Below, in pieces: positions 10,698 to 20,880 of a stretch of 40,069 bases of DNA. Positions within the stretch are counted from its first letter, which is position 1. Every line of letters starts with the position of its first letter. A model generated the notes under the pieces. That model made no database searches, was not told where the DNA came from, and saw only the letters and a list, made by a program, of their open reading frames with translations. The stretch is from Chara braunii. Lineage: Eukaryota > Streptophyta > Charophyceae > Charales > Characeae. Position numbers and translations under genes: made by a program. Location: assembly GCA_003427395.1 (NCBI GenBank), contig BFEA01000115.1, forward strand, positions 1,980,050-2,020,118, in the 5' to 3' direction.

Positions 10698-11735
10698 ATG
10701 GCTAACGCTAATGTGTCTGACCCTCGTGTAATTGTAAGCATTCCAACCACCTTTCCATTTTATCCTAACCACACTCATCCAGACGCATGACTCGAAGCAG
10801 TGGAAGCGCAGGGCTACGAAGTGGCTGACCTACCTCGAGTGATCACCTTGCTCGTCGAAAACACCGCGACAATTGGTTTAAACGCCAGAGATGGGTAGAT
10901 TGGGCTGCGTTCAAAAATACCTTGACGGAGTGAGGACACTACATGGTTTGTATTGAAAACGTGCTCTGAAGAGCCAGGAGAGCTCTTGTCAGACTTCGTG
11001 GATAAATTTCAAACAACTCTGGATAAGTATGAAAGGGAAAAACATATTGTTTGAGACTGGTTTATAAATCATCTTTGCAACTCAGTCTTAAAAACAAAGC
11101 TGAAAAAGAAAGTCCCTCCCAAAATGACTCAATTGTCGGCGATCATCGCCAATGCACTCGAGCTTGATTCACAAGATACACGTAAGTATATAGATCAAGG
11201 TGAGGAGGACATAGCAGATACAATGGAAGATGTGGCTGCAAAACGGAGATCGTGACTCCGATCGATTGGGCGATTTTACCATTGCCACGATCCTGAAAAC
11301 CCAGGTAGACCATCACTGAATCATATCTCTCGTGCTTCCTCTGTCGTCGTTTCTCCTCCCTCCTCTCCTCCTCCTTCCAAGACCAACCCTGTAACTGCAA
11401 TTTTACTGCAATCACCGACACCGATATGCATCACCAATCTTCATCTGGCTCGCATGATTCATACGGCTACTTCTCGATAATCGGAATGGATGAACCATAT
11501 GATACAGACTCAGACGTCGTAGATGGACTGATTGGAGCAAGTTTTGCAGGATCTGATGAGTACGCACGCCAAAGTACCACGCATTACTCTGTCTCCCCCT
11601 TAGTACCTCATGTTGTCTGCCCCTCCAATATAGACACCAGTTGCTCCCCCTGCAACTCACCAGACTGTCGTACCAAAGGGAAGGGTAAAATGTTACAATT
11701 GTAAGCAACCCATACACTTTGTCCGGGACTGCCGT
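10698..11735 (+). pseudogene. gag remnant with CCHC zinc knuckle
   Basis: ATG at 10698 follows an A-rich leader. The frame reads MANANVSDPRVIV and is soon broken by TGA and TAG. A capsid-like stretch is visible from 10944 (SDFVDKFQTTLDKYEREKH, then WFINHLCNSVLKTKLKKKV, then MTQLSAIIANALELD). It has one internal TGA in place of a sense codon and another stop near 11250. At 11691-11732 a C-x2-C-x4-H-x4-C knuckle is present (CYNCKQPIHFVRDC), but the usual Gly of the motif is replaced. This is the nucleic-acid-binding part of an LTR retrotransposon Gag, decayed. Confidence 0.7.
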
Positions 11736-12374
11736 CTTCTTAAGAGGAATCAACCTCCTTTTGTAGTTGTGTCTGTGGCGACTAATCAGGGACGAATAAC
11801 TATCTTGCTCGAAAGGAACACGTGAAGAAGGGAATGGTTCCCCTTCCCCACTTCCTCCCATGCAATCGGATATGATTGCATCGGCTTCCAGGGCTTCATT
11901 TGAAGCTGTAGATACCGTCAATCCAACCAAATATCTTAAGTTGGCAGGACTAATTGGAGTCATTCGACCCAAAAAGTATGAACTTGAATGGGTGGAGCGG
12001 GAATCGTAACCCGGTTCTCAGTTGCGGATAGAAGAAATCGATGTTTTACAAACGTTAAAAAAAATAGATATCTGAGTCACAGTCTCCGTCGGTCACCTGT
12101 TAACCATCTCTAAAGTTGCAAACGACAAGCTCCTCCAGCAATGTCAAAAGAACCAGAAGAGTTTTACATACCAGCATGTCCAAGGGATGTTAAAAAAGAA
12201 GAAGGAGATGGTGGAACCAATACCTCCGCCGCTCAATCCCATAACTGTCATCGACTCTACAGAAAAACAGGAAGAATCCGAGGCCACCCGAGTGACAACG
12301 ATTTCATGCGGAGAAATATCACTTTATCTGCGTCCGACAAATTTTATAGAAAAGGGCGAAATTTGATTGCGAGG

Positions 12375-12480
12375 TATGGGGGAATTGTTCAATGCTCTAG
12401 TTGATACTAGGTCATCCGCCGTAGCGTTTTCGCTCGACATGGTGTCGGGCAGCCAAATCTCATCAGCCTTCCAAAATGAG
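12375..12480 (+). pseudogene. retroelement aspartic protease remnant
   Basis: In one frame ELFNALVDTRSSAVAF is read near 12383-12430. The family's catalytic motif is DTG; here Gly is changed to Arg, so the protease would be inactive. Its position about 650 bases after the CCHC knuckle fits gag-pro order. No reverse transcriptase or integrase follows. Confidence 0.5.
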
Positions 12481-12499
12481 GGGATCATGGGACTACGTC

Positions 12500-15060
12500 T
12501 ATTGATATTAACTATTTGTTACGTTACTTTTGTCTGGTGAGCAAATTAAAAACAGGGCACTCAGACCGACCTCCGTTTCCTGTTCCCACAACCATATCTA
12601 CTAGACTTACTATTCTGCTAAATATCATATTATCTTATTTTATTTTCGGTGTTAATGTTATGGAGCGATTTTAACCGTACTTTTTATTTTCAGGGTTACT
12701 GTTACGGAATCATTTTGATCTTACTCCTGTTACCACTGCCGCTTGGTCTACACTACGTGCGTGAAATTTCGCACAAGCGATTTTGCAGCACCAAGTTGAG
12801 GGTGGTGTTTTATTTATTTTTGTCACTATGACATAATCTTGAAAAAGATAGACGAAAAATCATATGAAAGTCGTTGATTTTACCATTCTCTGTTTTTGTG
12901 TCAAGATTATGTTTCCATGCGAAACCACCTTGATTCTTGTTGTTCTATGAGGTCTGTGTTTTTGTGTGCGACCTACCCTCTGACTATGTGTGTGTGAGCT
13001 AACTGGGTAATGTATGATATGAAGACACTAAGTTGTACTGGTTGGTCCGGTATGAGGGAGACATGAACTATGGTTCGGGATGTGATAAAAAACGTGCACA
13101 CGCTGAGGATTAGTCACAATCTTACGGGTTGATAAGACAATGAATGGGTACCCTTGATTCTAACATCGAAATGCGAATCTTCTCATCGGACCGTGACTGA
13201 GGACTAACAGTGAAAGGCCTCATCGACTGTGAAAACCTTGCCAACCACAGAATGGAAAAAAAACGCTGACAGCAAATGACATCAAGGCGCAGACCCTTGA
13301 GACCAACTTCAAGAGAGAATCTTTTTCCCAAGGTTACTGACACATATTGTTAATTCTCCCTGCTTGCATTCATTCTTTGACCAGAGGCATCTCATGTAGG
13401 GGCCCCGATGCGGTTATGAACAGGGTCGGACTTAAACAAAATACGCATAGGGCCATATTCCTGATTTCTCCAGTCTACATTCTTTTTTTGATGAGAGGGT
13501 GATCAACTAGGAGGACTTGCGCAAATATTTGACTGGATGTGAGAGGTACTTGCTGCCTCATATGCCAGGAAGGAACAACAGACATCTGCAAGTTTTTTTC
13601 CTCAAGTTCCATGGAGCAGTGGAGACAGAAATCTGCCATAGGCAAGAGGAAGTTAGATCGGCTGATATGGTCTAACGGTAAGTCATGAGGAGTGGTGAAG
13701 GTTCTCCATTCGCATGAAAAGTCGTTGGTTCTACCATTCCAGGAGTTCCACAAAGGCATTTTCATGAAACCGAGAGCAAAGAGAGAAAGATGAAGTACAC
13801 CTTTGAGTTAATCATTGAGAATTGATGATTAGTTCATCCGTATAATGCAACAATATCCAGAAGTTGTGAGAAGAGGAGTATCCTAATTCAGTTAGGATTT
13901 CTTATAGAACCCCCGAAGCGCGGTTCAGGGATTTGACACAAAGGTTTTTTCTGTATGTTCCAATTAGTAGAACTGTAATTGAGACACTTAAAGAGTGTCT
14001 GGGGTTCTTCCCGTGCGTTAGACGACATGTGTCAGTGACATTGTGTTTTTTTTGCAGTATCATCTCCCTAAGAGGAGCGCAACTCATAATTTCGGCTATA
14101 TCAAGGACGAGAAAGGATTGTTTTTGGCGAGTCAACTCCAATCAAGTCAAACTTTAGTTTGTTCAGCATTGCGCTGATATTTATTGTCTTGTTGAACTAG
14201 TTGAATATAAAGCTTTTTTTTTATGGTTATATCTCGGCAGTGATGGTTGCCGAAATTTTGGTTATGCAAAGGCCTTGAAGTTTGACTTTTAATATTCGTG
14301 GGCTTTATTAATGACTTGTATATAATGATTTTTTTATGAGTTATGTGCAAGGGGCAATGATTAATTGATGGGTTTCACGTTTGGTTGAAACCATCCTAGT
14401 TGACCGACGTTTGCCTCGAGCTTGGGAGATCGGTGCCGTGAGCAACAAGCAAGGTTCGGATTAGGATGACGTTTCCCCATGCATACCTATGCTGCAGTGA
14501 AACGAGCAAGCACCCTCAGTTGACCTACCTCTACAATTGCATATTAAAACTTTCGCATGTGGGCATAGCTTGGTAGGGATACATCCCAAAGTTGTGTGTC
14601 CGAAATTGAATTCAACGTGGGTTCCACGTTGAATGATTCAACGACCGTTAAATTCCGTTAATTTGGCGTTTAAACGTCAAAGCAACGAGTTTCAATGAGA
14701 CCCGTAATGATTTTTTTCTTGTGCTGAAAATTATCAAAAAATAAAAATAAAAAAATATGGGTTTGTATATCATTTTGCGGTCTACAACCTCATATTCTTA
14801 CTTTTATTTCTTGATCTTTGACTATATTTTTAAAACATCAAAAACATAAACACGATGAAGAAAAACAAAAATAAAATATGAAATTAGTTTTTTTTTTTTT
14901 GTTACACGAAGATTTTTTACGGGCTAAAAACAAAAATAGAAAAGTAAAATAAAAATATAGGGTTATAGTCATTTTAAAGATGTACAACAACATGTTTTTT
15001 TATTTTTTATTTTAACTTCATGTATTTAAAAAAAACAAACATAAAAACAAATTAAAAAAA
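12500..15060. other. no gene; AT-rich, decayed sequence
   Basis: Nothing coding is recognised. Two related 27-nt stretches (from 12864, GAAAGTCGTTGATTTTACCATTC, interrupted here, and from 13714, AAAAGTCGTTGGTTC) hint at a dispersed repeat. A perfect 10-bp hairpin, TTCAACGTGG-GTT-CCACGTTGAA, lies at 14611-14633. 14700-15070 is very AT-rich. Confidence 0.45.
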
Positions 15061-15076
15061 ACAAACAAAAAACAAA

Positions 15077-15163
15077 TATGCACACACACACTAACACACA
15101 ACACACATAAACGCACGCACACATACACACACACACACACACACACCAACAGTCATGGGCACA

Positions 15164-15253
<90 letters not shown>
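15077..15253. repeat. (CA)n microsatellite
   Basis: Interrupted CA repeats from 15077 become a pure CA run from about 15166 to the start of the assembly gap. Confidence 0.95.
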
Positions 15254-15603
15254 NNNNNNNNNNNNNNNNNNNNNNNNNNNNNNNNNNNNNNNNNNNNNNN
15301 NNNNNNNNNNNNNNNNNNNNNNNNNNNNNNNNNNNNNNNNNNNNNNNNNNNNNNNNNNNNNNNNNNNNNNNNNNNNNNNNNNNNNNNNNNNNNNNNNNNN
15401 NNNNNNNNNNNNNNNNNNNNNNNNNNNNNNNNNNNNNNNNNNNNNNNNNNNNNNNNNNNNNNNNNNNNNNNNNNNNNNNNNNNNNNNNNNNNNNNNNNNN
15501 NNNNNNNNNNNNNNNNNNNNNNNNNNNNNNNNNNNNNNNNNNNNNNNNNNNNNNNNNNNNNNNNNNNNNNNNNNNNNNNNNNNNNNNNNNNNNNNNNNNN
15601 NNN
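15254..15603. other. assembly gap (350 N)
   Basis: The gap runs from a CA microsatellite into a CT microsatellite, so the repeat itself probably caused the break. Its true length is unknown. Confidence 0.98.

Positions 15604-15678
<75 letters not shown>
15604..15678. repeat. (CT)n microsatellite
   Basis: A pure CT run. The flanking sequence after it (CCGACTTTGTCCTTTCTTCC and a GGAGGTTC-type stretch) recurs after a second short CT run at 15818-15838, showing a local duplication of about 165 bp. Confidence 0.95.
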
Positions 15679-15680
<2 letters not shown>

Positions 15681-15938
15681 ACTTTGTCCTTTCTTCCACG
15701 TCGGGAGCTTCGGGAGGAGGGAGAGGAGGGAGAGGGGAGGTGCGCAGTGACTAGCAGGAAGAAAGGGGATGGAGACTGGCGGGAAGTGGGAGGAACAAGG
15801 CAGGAGACGGGTAAGTCTCTCTCTCTCTCTCTCTCTCTGATTTTGTCCTTTCTTCCACGCCGGGAGCTTCGGGAGGAGGTTCAGGGAGGGAGAGGGGAGG
15901 TGCGCAGTGCGAGGATGGAGGCTCGGGGTGTGAGGACT

Positions 15939-15986
15939 GAGGTTCGGGACGAGGTTCGGGACGAGGTTCGGGACGAGGTTCGGGGA
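15939..15986. repeat. 12-bp minisatellite
   Basis: GAGGTTCGGGAC repeats about four times in tandem. The surrounding 15700-16120 is G-rich with frequent GTTCGGG words. Long ORFs here are compositional. Confidence 0.85.
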
Positions 15987-16126
15987 GGTCCGAGAGGACG
16001 TTCGGGGAGGGAAGGGGGAAGGCGCGCAGTGGGAGGAACGACGTTCGGGGAGACAAGGGAGGGTGGGACGCTCGGGGAGATGGGGGGGAAGAGGGAAAGA
16101 TGGGGGGAAGAGAGATTCGGGGAAAT

Positions 16127-16192
16127 TTGGTTGGTTGGTTGGTTGGTTGGTTGGTGGGTTGGTGGGTTGGTGGGTTGGTCGGTTGGTTGGTT
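16127..16192. repeat. (TTGG)n / (GGTTGGTGGG) microsatellite
   Basis: Tetranucleotide TTGG repeats with GGG interruptions. G-rich enough for quadruplex formation. Not the plant telomere repeat. Confidence 0.9.
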
Positions 16193-16319
16193 AGTTGCAC
16201 ATTGCCATATCCCGGCGGAAGGTTTATTCGAAGTTTGCACGCTTGATCGGTGGGAACAAAGTGAGGCAGAGCGGCGGGGGTTGAAAGGACTGTGGTTAAT
16301 GATCTTCTTTGGGTAGGAG

Positions 16320-17060
16320 TTGATGCCTTTCCTTCTCGACTGAGGCCGAAGTGTTGATGTCAGCGGATTAATCCAAGTGAATTACTGTCTTCCTTCAACA
16401 GAACTATAGTGGCCTCTTTTACGTAAGTTGCTGCGACTGCTCAGATGTGGTCGTGTTGACCTCTCCTTTGCTCCTGCTATGGCCGTCCGGATAACGGGTA
16501 ACAACTGTATTTCTACTACACTACCATTACACAGGTCGTTGTTTGCTTTATAGCTAAGGTGGTCGCCGAAACAAGTTATTACTTCACCATGTTGATCCTA
16601 CTAAGCTGACTTGGAGCTTCTTGAAGTTGTTGCAGCTAACAACCACGCTGTTGTGTTGTGCTGCGCACGCTGAATACGACGCTAAGAGCTGGAGCTCAGT
16701 GCTAAGCCCTGCTACAGTGCCTTGCTGTTAGGATCATGTGTCAGTTTGTTCATGGCTCGGATAGGACACATGCTCGCAGGGCTGCGTCCTATCTAAACGC
16801 AACCTTATTAGGTTGTGAAGAAGCCGATCAAGATCGGGGGGAGCGAAACTGCAGTTTGGGAGAGTAATTGAGGTCTACGAGAGGGGTCATTACTACGGGT
16901 TGGAAGTTCGTCGGGGAGCTAACAATCGGCAGTTTGACTGCAGTTGATTGAAAAAAACTGCACTTTGTTGTATGTTGATATGCATCGCGGACACTCTAAT
17001 AAAGTATGAGCGAGGTGTGTACTATTGTGTGGCGACGGAGCTGTCCGAGATCAAGGTAGT
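16320..17060. other. no gene; non-coding sequence upstream of the tandem duplication
   Basis: No coding potential recognised. Parts (16870-16930) show weak similarity to 18490-18560, so the duplicated unit may start here. Confidence 0.4.
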
Positions 17061-17064
17061 AGGA

Positions 17065-17700
17065 GATTGGTGGCATAATCATGCTTGTGAAGGGGATTAG
17101 CGCTGCGACTTGAAGCTAGGTAAGAGTGTTGTTTAACGACAGTTTGAATTCGGTTTGACTAGCGGCTGCTCGTTTTGGCTACCATTGTGGGACCCTCAGG
17201 TGATGGAAGATGACAAGGCCCTCACCTGGGAGTTGAGTCAGTCCCCCTCCTGTACCTCGAGAGTCTGAAACCCATTTTTTTTCACTTCTTACTCTTAGTC
17301 TCATCCTGGTTACGAGAGGAAGGCCGCAGGCAAGATTGCAACCCGTAGGACCGCAACAAGACTCTGTGGGCAGTCAGCCCACCGATTGCGGGAGCTCTGC
17401 CGAAACTGAAGAGGAGTTCTGGAGGCAGGGAACTGAGAGGTAAAAGGTTTTCATCCTCCTTTTATAAACCCAGTTATAACCCGTATTCATACTTGTTGCC
17501 ATGTTTGATTGAATATATTGTGTGCACCACTATTTTGACTTTAGTTTAATTTTCAGGATATGATTCAGACTTAGTTAGAGGAATGTATGCATACTGTCTG
17601 TTTCAGTTTTATTGTTTGACCGAAAGCAGATTGTGGGAATGCATCCGGGAGAAGGATGGGAGGAAGGCAATTTTGCTTGTGTCTGACCGGGTCCATTAAA
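17065..17700 (+). repeat. tandem duplication, copy 1
   Basis: Collinear with copy 2 (18490-19110), offset about 1.41 kb. Shared landmarks: GACCCTCAGG and AAGGCCCTC near 17190-17225; TTACGAGAGGAAGG and GATTGCAACCCGTAGGACCG near 17310-17353; CCGATTGCGGGAGCTCTGCC near 17383-17402; GGTTCTGGAGGCAGGGAAC-like near 17413-17433; then an intron-like segment and GAAAGCAG plus GGGAGGAAGGCA (17622-17669). A hairpin GTGGGC-AGTCA-GCCCAC sits at 17366-17382. It leads directly into hairpin array A. Confidence 0.8.
17440..17556 (+). other. intron-like GT-AG segment, copy 1
   Basis: GTAAAAGG at 17440 and AATTTTCAG ending at 17556 bound 117 nt. The flanks are strongly conserved with copy 2 while the interior is not, as seen when exons are conserved and introns drift. 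The joined flanks hold no long ORF, so this would be a spliced non-coding transcript. Confidence 0.4.
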
Positions 17701-18152
17701 GGATGGACAATTCTCCATAAGTTTGGGGAGGCCCACTGCTATGTTTGTTTTTGAATTGCTTGAAGAACCAGACATGTTCCATAAGTTTGGGTGGTCTGGT
17801 TGCTTTGACTTGTGAAGGTTGTTTGTGGCTGATTTTTTAAGAGCCAAGCATTGTGTCATAAGTTTGGGTGGCTTGGTTGTCTTGTTTATTTTGGGTTTCC
17901 TCAACTTCTTTTGGTTCTGAACGAGGGGGTCTCAGCACGTTCCATAAGTTTAGGTAGCTCAACCTCTTCCTATTTTATTTAAGGGATCAAACCAGACAGA
18001 AGACTAGACATGTTCCATAAGTTTGGGTGGTTTTGGTTTTACGCCACGCACATGATGGAACAAAAATATTATACTTCGGTTACATTTTTTTATTACTTTA
18101 TCTATGAACAAGCTAGTCAAACACTGTCTCATAAGTTTGGATGGTCTGACTA
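17694..18152 (+). ncRNA. hairpin array A: six units with conserved loop
   Basis: Six units share a 19-21 nt core of the type ATGTTCCATAAGTTTGGGTG, at 17711, 17774, 17850, 17937, 18010 and 18123. In most units the core is flanked by inverted arms whose sequence differs between units but still pairs. Unit 2 is AACCAGAC/GTCTGGTT (17766-17773, 17794-17801; perfect). Unit 3 is AGCCAAGC/GCTTGGTT (one G-T). Unit 4 is GGGGT-T-AGC against GCT-AACCTC with one mismatch and one bulge. Unit 5 is AAACCAGAC against GTTTTGGTTT with one bulge and an extra 12 nt. Unit 6 is TAGTCAAAC/GTCTGACTA (8 of 9). Unit 1 lacks clear arms. Each core also keeps CCA...TGG. Transcription is not shown by sequence; the type is my inference. 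Confidence 0.5.
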
Positions 18153-18159
18153 TAAATTA

Positions 18160-18490
18160 TCACAAACTGAAAAGAGTATTAATTAAGAATAAAATTTGTG
18201 GTAAGAAGGGGCAGGCTGAACCTCGAGCTAAAGATGAGTGTTGCTACTACGCTTGTGGACTAGGTGTGGACCGGGGCTGCTATTGACTGCTGTTATTTCT
18301 GTTGACCGTCGCTGTGCAAGGCTGCTGCATCTGTGGACTGAGCACAAGCTGCGGCGTGCGGATTGTTGTTGCGGGGTACTGCGGCTGCGTAGGGACTGCT
18401 GTTGCTGGTTACTGCATATTGTTGCAGACCATTATCAAACTGCTACAGGCTGCGGTTGGGCTGAGGAGAGGTGTTGCGGCTTGAGGAGGT
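18160..18490. other. G/C/T-rich spacer between array A and copy 2
   Basis: Rich in TGCTG/GCTGC words. The Cys-rich ORF here (18238-18549) is compositional. Confidence 0.4.
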
Positions 18491-19110
18491 GGTCATGCAG
18501 GTCGAGTAGGGGGTTAGTGCTGCGATTTCGGAGGTCATCGGGGAGTTGAGTTCAACAGTTTGACTACGGGTTTGGATCGAGCTGTTAGTTGGTCATCATT
18601 GCGGGGCCCTCAGGCGAATCAAGATAACAAGGCCCTCTCTTGCGAGTCTAAGAGCATCATCCTTGGATCTGAGAGTCTCAAACCTACCTCTTTCTGCTCT
18701 TCTCATTCTAAGTCTGGTCTATTGGTTACGAGAGGAAGGCGGCAGGCGGGATTGCAACCCGTAGGACCGCATCAAGACTTTGTGGGGAGTCCACCCACCG
18801 ATTGCGGGAGCTCTGCCGAAACCTAGGCGGGGTTCTGGAGGCAGGGAACCATCAGGTATATCATCTTTCTATCTGTGTGACCCCATATCACCCATGTTTG
18901 CCTATCCCTCATTAGTTTGGTTGATGTATGCATGAGACTGTCCTTATGATTCTTGTTTTCCGTTCAGGACATAATGAGAGTGAACGGAAAGAAGGTATGA
19001 GAGTGAAGCTTAAGTTTCATCTTTACTTTGACTGAAAGCAGACCAAGGGGATGAACTGGGGGAAGGTGGGAGGAAGGCAGATTGCATGCGTTTGGCCGGG
19101 TCAACTAAGA
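18490..19110 (+). repeat. tandem duplication, copy 2
   Basis: Collinear with 17065-17700. The hairpin at 17366-17382 is kept here in altered form as GTGGG...CCCAC (18782-18798). The GGGAGCTCTGCCGAAA word (18805-18820) also resembles the conserved core of array C. The 18560-18826 ORF covers part of this copy but its frame is not open in copy 1, so it is unlikely to code for protein. Confidence 0.8.
18856..18967 (+). other. intron-like GT-AG segment, copy 2
   Basis: GTATATC at 18856 to TTCCGTTCAG at 18967, 112 nt, in the exact position of the 117-nt segment of copy 1 between conserved flanks. The downstream flank begins GACAT here and GATAT in copy 1. Confidence 0.4.
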
Positions 19111-19730
19111 ACTGAGCATTGTTTCTAAGCTGAATGACTCAGGGTTGTGTTTATTTGACTGTTTTTTGAAGGGTCAGACATTGTTTCTGAGTTGAATGAC
19201 CTGATTGCAATTTTTATTTTTCTGAGGGTTTGCCTGATGCTAAGGAGTTTTCTTGTTTTGTTCTGAGGGAGGATTTCTGGTCTAAGGCTGAGCATCGTTT
19301 CTAAGTTGAATGGCTTAGCCTGAAAACCCCACACATAAGTATAACCTGAGTATAAAAGGAAGTATTTTACATATATTTGCATGTGAACTGGCAGTTAGGC
19401 ATTGTTTCCAAGCCGAATGGCCCAACGTTAAGCCATATCACTAAGAAGAGAAGGGAAATTACGAACTATAATTGGAAATAGACTGGGCAAGCTGATCATT
19501 GTTTCCAAGCCGAATAATTCAGTCCCCTGGCCATATTTGCACCTTCTTTTGAGAACTAAGTCAGAGAATTATGAAACTTTGGATATTAAACAGTTCAGGG
19601 CGGCTAGGCATTGTTTTCAAGCCGAATGATATAACCAAATGCCCAAAGAATAGAAAAGTAGTAGTGCAACCTGTTCGTGTATATCCTAAATGCACACTGG
19701 ACATTGTTTCCAAGCCGAATGGTTCAGCAT
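19110..19730 (+). ncRNA. hairpin array B: seven units with conserved loop
   Basis: The consensus core ATTGTTTCCAAGCCGAATG (19 nt) recurs at 19118, 19180, 19294, 19401, 19498, 19610 and 19703. Flanking arms differ between units but pair. Unit 1 is CTGAG/CTCAG. Unit 2 is GGTCAG/CTGATT (two G-T). Unit 3 is AGGCTGAGC/GCTTAGCCT (9 pairs, one G-T). Unit 4 is GTTAGGC/GCCCAAC (6 of 7). Unit 5 is GCTGA/TCAGT. Unit 6 is weak (GGCTAGGC against ATATAACC). Unit 7 is CTGGAC/GTTCAG. The core is related to that of array A (AAGTTTGGGTGG versus AAGTTGAATGG), and B follows copy 2 just as A follows copy 1. Neither array codes for protein. Confidence 0.5.
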
Positions 19731-20030
19731 TAGTGTCATATGTAAGTTGGGTATAAGGGTTAAATGATCTGGAGACTCATGAACTATCTTATGAGAAATA
19801 ACTTGGGATGGCGAGAGTACTTACCCTTGTGGTTTTGCTTGCATGTGGCTTAATGAGATGACTATCTGATCTGAACTTCAGTTGATAAGTAGTTGCTTTA
19901 GTTGCTCACCACGTGCTAGAGCCATAGGAGTTCGTTTCAATTTCTGCATTTTCTAAGCTGAGATCCTTTTTACTTAGATCATTTCTGCCTTTTCTGGGAT
20001 TCTTTGTTATACTTTGGTCTTGTATAAATC
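19731..20030. other. no gene between arrays B and C
   Basis: T-rich non-coding sequence with no repeat unit recognised. Confidence 0.4.
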
Positions 20031-20034
20031 TTGG

Positions 20035-20880
20035 TAAGGCACTTTTCATACGGGAAGCGCTGCCGAAATTTCTACAAAACCAAAGAGTTAGTCAAACTTT
20101 GTCTTTTTCAGGATCCAGTTCTTTTCTGACTTTTTGACTTAGTAAAAATTTGAAAAGTCTCCCTTTTCTAAGGGAGTGCTACCCAAATTTTTGCTAGTTC
20201 AGGGAGTTAGACAAAATTGGGCCTTGAAGGGTCAAAGTCATTTCAAGTTATAGACGTAGTTTTGTATAGATTTTGGAATAGCACTTTCTCTATGGGAAGC
20301 GCTGCCGAGATTTCTACAAATCTAAGGAGTTGGTTAAAATTATGTCTTAACAGAACTCAGACTTTGTGTTTGAGTTCATATCTGACTTTATATAAATCTG
20401 GAAAGTCTTCATTTCTGAAGGAAGTGTTGCCCAAAGTTTTGCTAAATCAGGGAGTTAGATAAATTTTGGCTTTCTAGAATCCAAAAGACTTAGTAACACT
20501 CAATTCGTGAAAACCTAACAAAACCACAAAACCTAACATTTTTTATAGAATGAAAAAGTAAAAGTCAAACTCTTTTTTTTTACACATAAAAGAGAGCGTT
20601 TTTAACTGTTTCCCGAGAAAGGAGGCAAAATATCTAGTGATTCTCAAAATGTGCAAGAAAATATTTTTCAATATAAGTCATTTTCAGTAGATTGAAAAAA
20701 AAACATAGCTCAAACAACACAATCTCTAAGGACTGCAAGGCGAACTCGGAAGACGTTAAAAAAAACAGTTTCAGTGAAATATAGTCTGATTTTCGGGTTA
20801 GTACAAATTATGTGATGACACTTTTTCTACAGGGAGCGCTGCCGAAATTTACCTAACTTAGAGGAGTTAGATTATATTTC
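20035..20880 (+). ncRNA. hairpin array C: five tetraloop hairpins before a conserved core
   Basis: Five units have a short stem closed by a 4-nt loop, then a GCGCTGCCGAAATTT-type core and, about 20 bases later, GGAGTTAG. C1 is CTTTTC-ATAC-GGGAAG (20042-20057). C2 is CTCCCTT-TTCT-AAGGGAG (20159-20176, perfect). C3 is CTTTCT-CTAT-GGGAAG (20284-20299). C4 is CTTCATT-TCTG-AAGGAAG (20407-20424, one mismatch). C5 is CTTTTT-CTAC-AGGGAG (20821-20836). C1-C4 are spaced 117-125 nt. Odd units carry GCGCTGCCGA and even units GTGYTRCCCA, a dimeric order. Stems vary while pairing is kept, with several G-T pairs. Confidence 0.5.

Noticed and set aside
13660-13745. tRNA or tRNA-derived element (TGGTCTAACGGTAAG and GGTTCTACCATTCC)
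   Set aside because: The supposed T-arm and acceptor do not pair.
15155-15754. 199-202 aa ORFs on both strands
   Set aside because: They are CA and CT microsatellites joined across 350 Ns.
16127-16192. Interstitial telomere repeat
   Set aside because: The unit is TTGG, not TTTAGGG or a known algal variant.
15684-16316. 210-aa Gly/Arg/Glu/Val-rich ORF
   Set aside because: Low-complexity G-rich minisatellite and TTGG repeat; no domain.
18238-18549. Cys/Arg-rich 103-aa ORF
   Set aside because: GC- and TGC-rich composition; it is not open in the paralogous copy and has no domain.
17694-19730. CRISPR-like array
   Set aside because: Repeats are hairpins with variable arms and the intervals (about 60-115 nt) are irregular; the surroundings are eukaryotic and no cas genes are present.
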